A stretch of DNA of 64,000 nucleotides from CALLPQ01 sp039819545 (GTDB lineage Bacteria; Pseudomonadota; Alphaproteobacteria; Caulobacterales; Parvularculaceae): NCBI GenBank assembly GCA_039819545.1, contig JBCBRS010000002.1, positions 124,001 to 188,000 of the forward strand, in the 5' to 3' direction. The translations under genes were made by a program, and so were the position numbers. This document shows positions 27,152 to 35,941 of the stretch, piece after piece. Positions within the stretch are counted from its first letter, which is position 1. The number at the start of each line of letters is the position of its first letter. The notes under the pieces were generated by a model. It saw only the letters and a program-made list of their open reading frames with translations, was not told the DNA's origin and searched no databases.

Positions 27152-29443
27152 TCAGCCGCTTTTCTCATCTGGGCCAAACTTGCGCGACGTTGGAAAGCCC
27201 TTGGGCACTATCTTGCCCGCCTGGGCGCGTTTTCCCACATAGCCTTTCCAGCCCTCAAGCGTTTGTATGCGGCCCGCGCGATCGACCCAGGTCAAGCCCT
27301 CTTTCTTGTGAAAGATCTTCGCGTCAGAAAGCGTACCTTGCGCATATTTCTGCAGCAAAACACCCTTGCCACGCGTCATCTTGGGCAAATCAGCCGCGTC
27401 AAAGACGAGGAATTTCTTGTTGGTGCCCACCACGGCAACCATGGCGCCGGCTTTATCAGGCGTCTCGGCGGGACGGCAGACAACCGCTTCGCCGCCCTGC
27501 CCCACATTAAGGACCTGCTTGCCTTTTTTGGTGGTGGCAAGACAGTCTTTTTCCGCCACCACAAAGCCATGGCCCGCGGAGGACGCCACCAGAAACTGAC
27601 GTTCACCCCCATAAATATAAAGCGCGCATACGGCGTGATCATTTTCAAGATCAATCAAGAGGCGGATCGGCTCGCCATGGCCACGCCCGCCGGGCAAAGC
27701 GTTGACCTCAAGGGTATAAAATTTGCCATTGGTACCAAAGACAAGAAGCTTGTCGGTGGTCATGGCGTGGATGGCTTGCCCTGCGCGATCACCATCCTTA
27801 TATCTTACGGTCGCCAGATCTTCGATATGTCCCTTGATTGTCCGTACCCATCCCTTTTCCGAGACGATGACGGTCACCGGTTCTTTTTCGATCAGCGCTT
27901 CCATATCAAGCGCTTCTGCCTGCGGTGCTTCGGCGAAGGTCGTACGGCGGCGTCCGATATCGGATTTCGGATCAAACTTTTTGCGCACCTCGCGCAATTG
28001 ATCAGAAATTTTCTTCCATTGGGCGGCTTCGGATTTCAGGAGGGCTTTCAGTTCTTTCTGCTCAGCCCTCAGCGCCTTGTGCTCGCGCTTGATTTCCATC
28101 TCTTCAAGTTTCCGCAGGGCGCGCAGACGCATATTAAGAATCGCTTCGGCCTGCACATCGCTGAGGGAGAACACCGCCATAAGTTCATCTTTTGGATGAT
28201 CTTTATACCGAATAATCCGGATAACCTCATCAAGATTGAGGTAGGCAATGAGAAACCCATCAAGGATTTCCAGTCGCCGGGCAATTTTCTCCAGCCGAAA
28301 GGTTGTGCGCCGGATCAACACATCCCGCCGGTGATCAAGCCAGCCCCGTAGAACTTCTTTGAGACCCATGACGCGCGGCGCTCCGCCAGCGTCCAGCACG
28401 TTGAGATTCATTGAAAAACGCGCTTCCAGGTCCGTCAGCTTAAAGACCGTTTCCATGACCGCGACCGGGTCAGCACCAGCAGCGCGGGGCTCCAGCACAA
28501 CGCGAATATCCTCGGCGCTTTCGTCACGTACATCGGCAAGGATCGCCAGTTTTTTCGACTGCACCAGATCGGCAATCCGCTCAATCAGCTTTGACTTTGG
28601 CACCTGATAGGGAATTTCAGAGATAACAATCTGGTATCGCCCCCGGCCGATATCCTCGGTTTCCCACTTGGCGCGCACGCGGAACCCGCCACGCCCACTC
28701 TCATAGGCGGCGAGCATGTCCTCTTTAGGCTCGACGCAAACCCCGCCGGTGGGAAAATCGGGCCCTTGAATGGAGTTGAGCAGCGTCTCCGTGCGCGCAT
28801 TGGGCGTTTTGATCAGATGCAGGCTGGCGTCAAGTAACTCAGCAACATTATGCGGCGGTATCGACGTCGCCATGCCAACCGCGATGCCCGACGCCCCGTT
28901 CGCCATGAGATTGGGGAAGGCTGCCGGCAACACCGCCGGTTCTTTCCCCTCCCCGTCATACGTGTCGCGGAAATCAACGGCGTCCTCGTCAATCCCCTCA
29001 AGCAACAACTGCGCTGCCTCGGTCAGGCGGCTTTCGGTATAGCGCATGGCGGCGGGGTTATCGCCGTCAATATTGCCAAAATTTCCCTGCCCATCCACCA
29101 GCGGAATCCGAACAGAAAAATCCTGCACGAGCCTGACCATGGCATCGTAAATGGAAGCGTCACCATGGGGGTGAAAGTTACCCATGACTTCGCCCACAAC
29201 TTTGGCGGATTTTTTATACCCGCCCGAGGGGTTCAACTTCATTTCGCGCATGGCGTAGAGGATGCGCCGATGCACGGGCTTTAGCCCATCGCGCACGTCC
29301 GGCAAGGCCCGCGCAGTAATCGTGGAAAGCGCATAGGCGAGATAACGCTGAGCTAGCGCATCATCGAGCGGCTCCAGAAATATGTCTTCGGGTTTTTGGG
29401 GCTGCGGCTGGGCGCCCCTTTTTTTGCGTGATTTTGTAGTCAT
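27152..29443 (-). CDS. parC: DNA topoisomerase IV subunit A
   Basis: A 763-aa type IIA topoisomerase breakage-reunion subunit that decatenates chromosomes with ParE. Conserved sites: SYALSTIT-like YALSTITARALPDVRDGLKP, NFHPHGDASIYDAM, the catalytic Tyr in AAMRYTESRL, and C-terminal beta-pinwheel repeats. The length and the N-terminal basic leader suit ParC rather than GyrA. The quinolone-region residue equivalent to E. coli ParC Ser80 is Ala (residue 96). parE is not in the window. Its start is 33 nt from the start of the divergent gene at 29477. Confidence 0.93.
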   Translation of the reverse strand: MTTKSRKKRGAQPQPQKPEDIFLEPLDDALAQRYLAYALSTITARALPDVRDGLKPVHRRILYAMREMKLNPSGGYKKSAKVVGEVMGNFHPHGDASIYDAMVRLVQDFSVRIPLVDGQGNFGNIDGDNPAAMRYTESRLTEAAQLLLEGIDEDAVDFRDTYDGEGKEPAVLPAAFPNLMANGASGIAVGMATSIPPHNVAELLDASLHLIKTPNARTETLLNSIQGPDFPTGGVCVEPKEDMLAAYESGRGGFRVRAKWETEDIGRGRYQIVISEIPYQVPKSKLIERIADLVQSKKLAILADVRDESAEDIRVVLEPRAAGADPVAVMETVFKLTDLEARFSMNLNVLDAGGAPRVMGLKEVLRGWLDHRRDVLIRRTTFRLEKIARRLEILDGFLIAYLNLDEVIRIIRYKDHPKDELMAVFSLSDVQAEAILNMRLRALRKLEEMEIKREHKALRAEQKELKALLKSEAAQWKKISDQLREVRKKFDPKSDIGRRRTTFAEAPQAEALDMEALIEKEPVTVIVSEKGWVRTIKGHIEDLATVRYKDGDRAGQAIHAMTTDKLLVFGTNGKFYTLEVNALPGGRGHGEPIRLLIDLENDHAVCALYIYGGERQFLVASSAGHGFVVAEKDCLATTKKGKQVLNVGQGGEAVVCRPAETPDKAGAMVAVVGTNKKFLVFDAADLPKMTRGKGVLLQKYAQGTLSDAKIFHKKEGLTWVDRAGRIQTLEGWKGYVGKRAQAGKIVPKGFPTSRKFGPDEKSG

Positions 29444-29476
29444 ATCTGGTCTCTAGCAGAGTCGGAACCAAAGACC

Positions 29477-30184
29477 ATGACCTTTCAGTGGCCCGGGCGC
29501 AGCGCGCCTCTTTTGAAACGATTTCTTTTGGGCATTTTCTGCTTGGCCCCTCTATTACCAAGCACGGCGCAAACATTGCCAGCGCCCGTTGATACGGCCC
29601 TTTCCCGCGCAGAGGCCGATAATGAAATTCGGGTCAGCTATACCATGACATTCCAATGGTTTGATGGCCCTCAAATCAAGAGCCGGTTCGACGCCCGCGA
29701 AAAAGCCTGGACGGTGGTTTCGGGCAATCCGGACGCTTTACCCGCTAAAGCCCGCAAAAAATACGAAACCTACAAACGGGTGGAATCGAAACCGGGGGGC
29801 CTGACCTATGCGGATTATCGCAAACACCTTCGATCAGTCGCCCTTATCGAAGAAAGCCCGGAGACACTGACCTATTCATTCGTGTCGCCGCAAACGCCCG
29901 ACGATCTCGAAGCCGTGGGAAAAACGGTTCGCACAAGACTGGAAATTGATCGGCAAACAGTAGAACTTGCCACCTATTTTGTTGAAGCGCTGGCACCGTT
30001 CAAACCCAATGCGTTTTCGCGCCTGGACGCCTTCTATTTTCGGCAGACCTTTGAAAAAAAGCTACCCGGTGCACCCGCGTTAATGACGGAAGTGATCTGG
30101 CAAGCCAAAGGCAAACGGTTTTTGACGTCCATAGACGAGGATTATCGGATTACCTTCTCCGATTTCTCTCGGGTTGATCCGTAG
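29477..30184 (+). CDS. Predicted exported protein of unknown function (DUF2092-like)
   Basis: A 235-aa protein with a basic N-terminus and a hydrophobic signal segment (RFLLGIFCLAPLLPSTAQ). I do not recognise it firmly; the pattern (NEIRVSYTMTFQWF, repeated hydrophobic/charged beta strands, and VIWQAKGKRFLTSIDEDYRITFSDF at the end) is reminiscent of periplasmic lipid- or lipoprotein-carrier-like beta proteins. It starts 33 nt from parC in the opposite direction, and its 3' end overlaps the convergent glycosyltransferase gene by 43 nt. No ribosome binding site is strong. Confidence 0.65.
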   Translation: MTFQWPGRSAPLLKRFLLGIFCLAPLLPSTAQTLPAPVDTALSRAEADNEIRVSYTMTFQWFDGPQIKSRFDAREKAWTVVSGNPDALPAKARKKYETYKRVESKPGGLTYADYRKHLRSVALIEESPETLTYSFVSPQTPDDLEAVGKTVRTRLEIDRQTVELATYFVEALAPFKPNAFSRLDAFYFRQTFEKKLPGAPALMTEVIWQAKGKRFLTSIDEDYRITFSDFSRVDP

Positions 30185-30981
30185 GGGGAGCTCTTTGCCG
30201 CCGTGGCTCTTAGGGATTTAATTTGGGATGCGTAACAGCGGATTTTTATCCATACCCGTATAAATTGAAGCCATTGGCCGATCATTTCACCCGACGCTGA
30301 CTTGCCCCATTTTTGATATTTCTGGCGCTGACGCAGACCGGCCAGATAGACAATTTTGTGACCGAGGCCGAATTCGCGGAAGTACCAATTCAGGAAAAGA
30401 ACGATGCCGTATCCACGCACCATTTCAGACCAGCCCAGACGTCGGGCCAGTGACAGGGCTGCATTAAAATCACGCCGCCACATGACGCGCTCGCCACTGA
30501 TCGGCCCGAATATGCGTTGCCAGCTCCAACGCACGAGTGGCTGATCGACTAGCTGAGGCCAACTGGGTGGCAGGGCCCGGGAACTGAGTATCTGACTGGC
30601 CTGACCGTTCAAGAATGCTTCCACAAGTGTATCAATATGGGCGGTCGTCAGCCCCACAAGATCAGCATCACACCAGAGAAGTAGATCATCGGGCGCGCCA
30701 TCGCAGTGGTGGCGGATTGCCTCGCCCACGGGCACACGCTTTGGCAGCGTTAAAACATCCGCTCCGTGAGCGCGCGCGATGGTCGCCGTATCATCGGTTG
30801 AGCCATCATCCACCACATGAACGTGCGTCACGTAAGCCGAGCGCCTTAGGGCGTCGATGACAGATCCGATCGTTGCCGCCTCGTTATAGGCGGTCACACA
30901 AGCCACAAGAGTGACCGGCTTGGTCCCCGCCGATTTGCCATCCAGCTTTTCGCCGTCGATCACCGTGATGGGTTTGTTCAT
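30142..30981 (-). CDS. Family 2 glycosyltransferase
   Basis: A 279-aa GT-A enzyme. ACVTAYNEAATIGSVIDAL and VVDDGSTDDTATIA form the nucleotide-binding site, and LLWCDADLVGL holds the DxD metal site. There is no transmembrane anchor. It is the last gene of the minus-strand core operon, 36 nt after recO, and its final 43 nt overlap the convergent gene ending at 30184. The acceptor is unknown; it is separate from the polysaccharide locus. Confidence 0.87.
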   Translation of the reverse strand: MNKPITVIDGEKLDGKSAGTKPVTLVACVTAYNEAATIGSVIDALRRSAYVTHVHVVDDGSTDDTATIARAHGADVLTLPKRVPVGEAIRHHCDGAPDDLLLWCDADLVGLTTAHIDTLVEAFLNGQASQILSSRALPPSWPQLVDQPLVRWSWQRIFGPISGERVMWRRDFNAALSLARRLGWSEMVRGYGIVLFLNWYFREFGLGHKIVYLAGLRQRQKYQKWGKSASGEMIGQWLQFIRVWIKIRCYASQIKSLRATAAKSSPYGSTREKSEKVIR

Positions 30982-31017
30982 GAAAACTGCCCGCGCCTAC
31001 ATTGCCTTTGTGGACGG

Positions 31018-31743
31018 TCAAGCATGGGTACGCAACAGGTCCAGAACCCGGACGCGGGCCTCCGGCAAGGTTCGGTTGGCCAGATGCAGGATCCGCGTTT
31101 CGAGGAAGTAGCCGGTGGTGTGCAGCCCATCGATAGCCGCCGCGCAATCGGGCACGACGCCCTCCCCTCGCAAGAACCCCGGCAGCGGCAAAAGCTTCGC
31201 CGCGTAGGGTGCCCCCGCCTCCCGGCTGACAGCACGCGCTGACTTCGGCGAAATATAGATCAGATCGCGCGTCGCCCCGGTAGCTGCGCAGCTATCAAGG
31301 TTCAAACCAAAGCCAAGATCACCCAGCACCCCCAGTTCCCAACGCGCCATGAGGATAGGCCAGATATCCATCTCTTCAAACGTACCCAGAACAATATCGA
31401 GCCCTTCATAAATACGAGGGTGAGCCTCCCGTTCTGGCAGGCAGGCAAGCGCCACCGCCGTCATTGCCGACAGACCCGCCAGCGGTAGCCGTTCCCCCAA
31501 GAGACCAGCAGCCACAGGCTCAATCAATTCCAGCGAGAAATGCCCAAGGCTATCCTCCAACCGCCCGCGCCAGTGAGCCGCCACGCGGTTGCCCGGTTGC
31601 AAGAGCGGGCTCATCTTGCGGCCCGTTCCACCATAGACGAGCCCCGACCAGCGTCCACGCTCCGGCGAGACTAGCTCAGCAACCGCATGCCCCTCCCCAT
31701 GGGCACGCGCCGACAGAATAATGGCCTTGTCGGTCCATTCCAT
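31018..31743 (-). CDS. recO: DNA repair protein RecO
   Basis: A 241-aa recombination mediator that helps RecA load onto SSB-coated gaps. The N-terminal OB-fold start (MEWTDKAIILSARAHGEGHAVAELV) and GLVYGGTGRKMSPLLQPGN are typical, followed by an alpha-helical domain. The zinc-binding Cys cluster found in some RecO proteins is not evident. It follows era by 33 nt, the usual alphaproteobacterial order. Confidence 0.92.
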   Translation of the reverse strand: MEWTDKAIILSARAHGEGHAVAELVSPERGRWSGLVYGGTGRKMSPLLQPGNRVAAHWRGRLEDSLGHFSLELIEPVAAGLLGERLPLAGLSAMTAVALACLPEREAHPRIYEGLDIVLGTFEEMDIWPILMARWELGVLGDLGFGLNLDSCAATGATRDLIYISPKSARAVSREAGAPYAAKLLPLPGFLRGEGVVPDCAAAIDGLHTTGYFLETRILHLANRTLPEARVRVLDLLRTHA

Positions 31744-31776
31744 CTTTATGCGAACTTTCTCGTGAAAGCGATATAA

Positions 31777-32757
31777 TCAATCGACAATGTCGAGCCCCAT
31801 CTCCCGATAGCGGGCCGCTTCATTTGCCCAGTTTTCACGCACCTTCACATGGATAAACAGATGAACCGGCTCATCAAGGAGCTCTGCCAGGTCCTTACGG
31901 GCAAGCTCGCCAATGGTTTTGAGCGTCTGCCCGCCCTTACCAACGACAATGCCCTTCTGGGTATCGCGAGCCACATAGATAATCTGATCAATCCGCAGCT
32001 CTTTTTTGGCGGTTCGCGTCCAGCGTTCGGTCTCTACCGTTGTGTCATAGGGCAATTCATCATGGAGCCGCAGATAGAGTTTTTCACGCGTCACCTCCGC
32101 GGCCATCAAGCGGTCGGTAATGTCGGAGAGTTGGTCAGGCGGGTAGAGCCACGGCCCCGGCGGTGCGGTTTGTGCAAGAAACGATTTCAGGTCGGCGATA
32201 CCATCGCCGGTCAGTGCCGAAATCAAAAAGACGCGAGCAAACGATGCCGCCTTGCTAAGCGTATCAAGAAGCGCCAGCAGCCGGTCGCGCGGGATACGGT
32301 CAATTTTATTCAGTACAAGAATGGCTTCGCCGTCGCTATTGCTTAAGCGGGCGAGGATGGCATCGGTATCGTCGCGGCATTTGCGCGCCGACGCTTCGCC
32401 CTTTTCCGCTGCAAGATAGGTGGGTGCATCGACCATACACAACGTCATATCAACGCCTTCGGCCCCCTCCCACGCGGCGGCAACCATGGAGCGATCAAGC
32501 CGACGTTTGGGTTTGAAAATGCCCGGCGTGTCGATGAAAACCAGCTGCGCTGATCCGGCCAGCGCTACACCGCGCACCCGCGCGCGCGTTGTTTGAACCT
32601 TGTGGGTGACGATTGAAACTTTGGCCCCGACCATGGCGTTTACCAGGGTTGATTTGCCCGCATTGGGCGCCCCGATCACCGCGATCAACGCGCACTGTGT
32701 CTCGCCGCCGGGTTGTGTTGGCGCTGACGCCTCGGCTTGGCCATCGGTGTCAGTCAT
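31777..32757 (-). CDS. era: GTPase Era
   Basis: A 326-aa essential GTPase that assists 16S rRNA maturation and 30S assembly. G1 is GAPNAGKSTLV, G3 is DTPGI, G4 is NKID and SAL is the G5 region. The C-terminal KH domain contains GKGGQTLKTIGELARKDL, which contacts rRNA. The N-terminus has an extra 20-residue low-complexity leader. I chose the ATG at 32757, which overlaps the end of rnc by 8 nt; a GTG at 32760 would add one residue. Confidence 0.96.
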   Translation of the reverse strand: MTDTDGQAEASAPTQPGGETQCALIAVIGAPNAGKSTLVNAMVGAKVSIVTHKVQTTRARVRGVALAGSAQLVFIDTPGIFKPKRRLDRSMVAAAWEGAEGVDMTLCMVDAPTYLAAEKGEASARKCRDDTDAILARLSNSDGEAILVLNKIDRIPRDRLLALLDTLSKAASFARVFLISALTGDGIADLKSFLAQTAPPGPWLYPPDQLSDITDRLMAAEVTREKLYLRLHDELPYDTTVETERWTRTAKKELRIDQIIYVARDTQKGIVVGKGGQTLKTIGELARKDLAELLDEPVHLFIHVKVRENWANEAARYREMGLDIVD

Positions 32758-33478
32758 CACGTCCCCAAATGCGTTCGCGTTGTAAAAAGGTTTTTGCTGC
32801 TTTCATCTGTGCACCCCGTTTCGACGAACCTGCGCCGCGGGCGCGGGCAAACCCGTCAACTTTTACATCGACCTCAAATGAAGGTTGATGGGCCGGTCCG
32901 TCGCGGGACACAACCTCATACACGGGGACGCCAAGCTTGCGCTCCTGCGACCATTCCTGCAGCGCCGTTTTGGCGTCGCGGTGACGCTTGGCGAGGGTAT
33001 CAAGCTGTGGTGCCCAGAATGAATCAAAGGCACGCCGCGCAGCATCAAGCCCACCATCGATATAAAGCGCCCCCAAAAACGCTTCGCAAACATCACCAAG
33101 AATAGCAACTTTTTGCCGTCCGCCAGCCTCATCTTCATAGCTTGACAAGCGCACCAAGTCGTCGAGCCCCAGCGCGACCGCTGCCTTCGCGCAGGTTTCC
33201 TTGCGCACCAGCGCATTCAACCTTGGCGCAAGATCACCTTCGGACATATCGGGATGGCGCCGCCACAAAGCCTCGGCAACCATCAGACCAAGAACCCTGT
33301 CGCCAAGAAATTCCAGCCGCTCAAGATCGTGAATATTATTACCGCGCGCGGACAAACTTGAATGCGTTAGCGCCCGGTTCAAGAGCGTTCGATCCGTAAA
33401 CGCATGACCCACACGCGTTTCGAGCGCCTTGATCCCGGCCTCATCAAACCCTTTTTCCAATGGTATTTTCTGCGCCAT
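32750..33478 (-). CDS. rnc: Ribonuclease III
   Basis: A 242-aa double-strand-specific endoribonuclease that processes rRNA and structured mRNAs. The catalytic signature is LERLEFLGDRVLGLMVAE. The C-terminal double-stranded RNA-binding domain ends with AQMKAAKTFLQRE. I chose the ATG at 33478, 2 nt after the lepB stop; a longer frame to 33544 lies inside lepB. The gene order lepB-rnc-era-recO is conserved in proteobacteria. Confidence 0.96.
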   Translation of the reverse strand: MAQKIPLEKGFDEAGIKALETRVGHAFTDRTLLNRALTHSSLSARGNNIHDLERLEFLGDRVLGLMVAEALWRRHPDMSEGDLAPRLNALVRKETCAKAAVALGLDDLVRLSSYEDEAGGRQKVAILGDVCEAFLGALYIDGGLDAARRAFDSFWAPQLDTLAKRHRDAKTALQEWSQERKLGVPVYEVVSRDGPAHQPSFEVDVKVDGFARARGAGSSKRGAQMKAAKTFLQRERIWGRDD

Positions 33479-33480
33479 GG

Positions 33481-34287
33481 TCACTCTATCGGTTTCAGGA
33501 AACGCGCGCCGCGCACGGCACCGGGCAACGCCCAGACCTGCCACGGGGCGTGATTGGCTCCGTCAACCGAAACCATAATGTGTTGTGCCTTGCCCACAAT
33601 ATCCTCAAAAGGCACGGTCCCCACATAGGCGGTCACGCGGCTGTCCTGTGACTGGTCACGATTATCCCCCATGACAAAGTAGTGGCCAGGCGGCACGAAA
33701 TAAGGCCCCTTGGTATCAAGACGGCCCTCATCGCCAGCACATTCCTGGACGTCATAGGCGATGCCGTTGGGCAAGGTCTCGCGCCAAATGGGTACCTCTG
33801 TATCCTCGCCATCACAGATCGCGTTGCGAACCCCGAGAAAGTCGCGCGGTACCGGTACGCCATTAATCAGGACCCGGCTTTCCAAGACCTGTAACTCCTC
33901 GCCCGGCAGACCGATAATCCGTTTGATGTAATCGCGATTACCATCTTTTTTATTCTTGAACACGATGACGTCGCCGCGCATTGGCGGCTTGCCCAGCACG
34001 CGCCCGTAAACAGGCAATCGCGTCAACGGCCAGATAAGAGAGGCCCGCGAGTACCCGTATTCCGCCTTGCCCACGGTAATAAAATCCCCGGTCAGAAGCG
34101 TTGGAGCCATGGACCCGGAGGGAATATTATAGGGCTGAATAAAAACGATCCGCACCAGGATGGCGAGGCCAAGCGCTGCAACCGCAATCATTACCAAGGA
34201 TTCCGCCTCGCGGCGGAGCGCATCGGTCTGTCGCTCCGTGTGCTCTTCAGGCACTATTGATTGAGCCGTCTGATCGGCAGTTTCCAT
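33481..34287 (-). CDS. lepB: Signal peptidase I
   Basis: A 268-aa inner-membrane protease that removes signal peptides from exported proteins. One N-terminal membrane segment (about residues 33-52) precedes the catalytic Ser in PSGSMAPTLLTGD, the catalytic Lys in RDYIKRIIGLPGE, and the box VMGDNRDQSQDSR. Its ATG overlaps the acpS stop by 1 nt (TAATG), suggesting translational coupling. Confidence 0.96.
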   Translation of the reverse strand: METADQTAQSIVPEEHTERQTDALRREAESLVMIAVAALGLAILVRIVFIQPYNIPSGSMAPTLLTGDFITVGKAEYGYSRASLIWPLTRLPVYGRVLGKPPMRGDVIVFKNKKDGNRDYIKRIIGLPGEELQVLESRVLINGVPVPRDFLGVRNAICDGEDTEVPIWRETLPNGIAYDVQECAGDEGRLDTKGPYFVPPGHYFVMGDNRDQSQDSRVTAYVGTVPFEDIVGKAQHIMVSVDGANHAPWQVWALPGAVRGARFLKPIE

Positions 34288-34697
34288 TATGCGCGCTCAC
34301 CCGACGGTATGGCTTCGATAATGACGATGGCCTGGGCCGTCGGGAAATCATCCGTAATCGTCAGATGGATTGCCGCCGCAAATCCTTCCGGGGTCAGGGC
34401 CGCCAAACGGTCACGCGCACCGCCCGTGAGTGCCAAAGTTGGTTTGCCACCGGGCAGATTGACAACCCCCATATCGCGCCAGAAAACACCGCGCGCGATG
34501 CCGGTCCCCAGCGCTTTGGCGCACGCTTCCTTTGCGGCAAAGCGCTTAGCGTAAGAAGCCGCACGTAAATGACGACGGTCTGACTTTGCCTGTTCAATTG
34601 GCGTAAAAAGCCGCTGAACAAACCGGTCGCCATGGCGGGCCAGCGTTTTCTCGATTCGCCGGATATCAATGATGTCATTGCCAATGCCGATGATCAT
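34287..34697 (-). CDS. acpS: Holo-[acyl-carrier-protein] synthase
   Basis: A 136-aa phosphopantetheinyl transferase that activates acyl carrier protein using CoA. IIGIGNDIIDIRRIEKTL with the Mg2+-binding Asp and RFAAKEACAKALGTGI with the conserved Glu are diagnostic. I chose the ATG at 34697, which overlaps the upstream GNAT stop as ATGA; the frame extends to 34763 but those residues are not family-like. Confidence 0.95.
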   Translation of the reverse strand: MIIGIGNDIIDIRRIEKTLARHGDRFVQRLFTPIEQAKSDRRHLRAASYAKRFAAKEACAKALGTGIARGVFWRDMGVVNLPGGKPTLALTGGARDRLAALTPEGFAAAIHLTITDDFPTAQAIVIIEAIPSGERA

Positions 34698-35167
34698 GGC
34701 CGTAGGTCTTTCATCATGTACGTGCTCTGAGGATCGACACCATAGGTTGCGAAGGGGCCGCACTCAACATAACCGCACCGCTGATAAAGACGTCTGGCGG
34801 GCAAAAAGTAATCAACAGTGCCGGTTTCCAGAAACATCGTTTTGATCCCCATTTCTTGAGCAGCAGCATCGATGTGGAAAAGAATTTGTTCGCCCATGCC
34901 CTGTCCGCGAAAACTGGCTGCCACATGCATGCTCTTCACCTCCGCCTGCGTCGGTGAAAGCCTTTTCAAACCACCAAAACCAACCACCGCTTTATCCCGC
35001 CAGAACGACCAAAACCGGATATCTTCTGCCCTCAGACGGTCGATCGGAAAAACATGGGCATTGCCGCCCGGGGTAACCTCTCGGCTTGTTGTGTAATGAT
35101 GACGGAGTAACACGGCCAGCGCAGGCGTTTCGAAATCACCTTCACGAATTTCGACCTTGCCACCCAT
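34694..35167 (-). CDS. GNAT-family N-acetyltransferase
   Basis: A 157-aa acetyltransferase. The acetyl-CoA motif A is visible as AEVKSMHVAASFRGQGMGEQIL (R/QxxGxG/A in FRGQGMG). ETGTVDYFLPARRLYQRCGYVECGPFATYG matches the C-terminal half typical of small-molecule or peptide N-acetyltransferases. It is inserted between pdxJ (0 nt gap) and acpS (4-nt ATGA overlap), so it is fully embedded in the core operon. The substrate is unknown. Confidence 0.88.
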   Translation of the reverse strand: MGGKVEIREGDFETPALAVLLRHHYTTSREVTPGGNAHVFPIDRLRAEDIRFWSFWRDKAVVGFGGLKRLSPTQAEVKSMHVAASFRGQGMGEQILFHIDAAAQEMGIKTMFLETGTVDYFLPARRLYQRCGYVECGPFATYGVDPQSTYMMKDLRP

Positions 35168-35941
35168 TCAATAATGCCCGCCGGTACGCGCGTCAGCCAT
35201 CAACCGCTTCATTTCCCGCACGGCCTCAGGCAATCCCATATAAATCGCCTCCCCCACCAGAAAGTGCCCGATATTAAGCTCGCGGATGACGGGAATGGCT
35301 GCCACCGGCTGCACGTTCTGGAAGGTCAAACCATGCCCGGCATGCACCTCCAGCCCTAATGAGGCTGCAAGTTCTGCACCTTCGCGAAGGGCGTCGAACG
35401 TGGCACTCATCCGTGCACGGTCGGTTACAATACAGGCTTCGTAATAAGGGCCGGTATGAAGTTCAATGACAGGTGCACCGGTTCGCGCAGCCGCCCGGAT
35501 TTGACCGGGTTCTGGATCGATGAACAAAGAGGCCCGCGCGTCAATGGCCATAAGCGCAGCCACATAATCGGTTATACTATCCTCAGCACCCACCACATCA
35601 AGACCACCCTCCGTGGTCCGTTCATTGCGGTCTTCTGGGACAAGGCAACAGGCATGGGGGCGAATATCCTTGACGATGCCCAGCATTTCCGTGGTTGCCG
35701 CCATCTCGAAGTTGAGCGGCACGGAAATCTCGTCTTTTAACCGGCGCATATCTTGATCGCGGATATGCCGGCGGTCTTCACGCAAATGGGCGGTTATCCC
35801 ATCTGCGCCCGCTGCAATAACCCCCAGCGCCGCTCGCACCGGGTCCGGGTGATCGCCGCCCCGGGCATTGCGCACAGTTGCCACATGGTCAATATTTACA
35901 CCGAGACGAATAGGGGGATGATCAGCAGCTGGATTACTCAT
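35168..35941 (-). CDS. pdxJ: Pyridoxine 5'-phosphate synthase
   Basis: A 257-aa TIM-barrel enzyme that condenses deoxyxylulose-5-phosphate with 3-amino-2-oxopropyl phosphate to form the vitamin B6 ring. RLGVNIDHVATVRNARGG at the N-terminus, ITAHLREDRRHI and GHGLTFQNV are diagnostic, with the catalytic His residues present. The ATG at 35941 overlaps the pyrE stop by 4 nt; the frame to 35992 runs into pyrE. It ends exactly where the GNAT gene begins. Confidence 0.96.
   Translation of the reverse strand: MSNPAADHPPIRLGVNIDHVATVRNARGGDHPDPVRAALGVIAAGADGITAHLREDRRHIRDQDMRRLKDEISVPLNFEMAATTEMLGIVKDIRPHACCLVPEDRNERTTEGGLDVVGAEDSITDYVAALMAIDARASLFIDPEPGQIRAAARTGAPVIELHTGPYYEACIVTDRARMSATFDALREGAELAASLGLEVHAGHGLTFQNVQPVAAIPVIRELNIGHFLVGEAIYMGLPEAVREMKRLMADARTGGHY

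Noticed and set aside
27137..28351. 404-codon plus-strand open frame
   Set aside because: It is antisense to parC, has no recognisable motif, and its composition follows parC codon structure.
33479..33544. Longer start for rnc
   Set aside because: The extension lies inside lepB and is not similar to RNase III; the ATG at 33478 sits right after the lepB stop.
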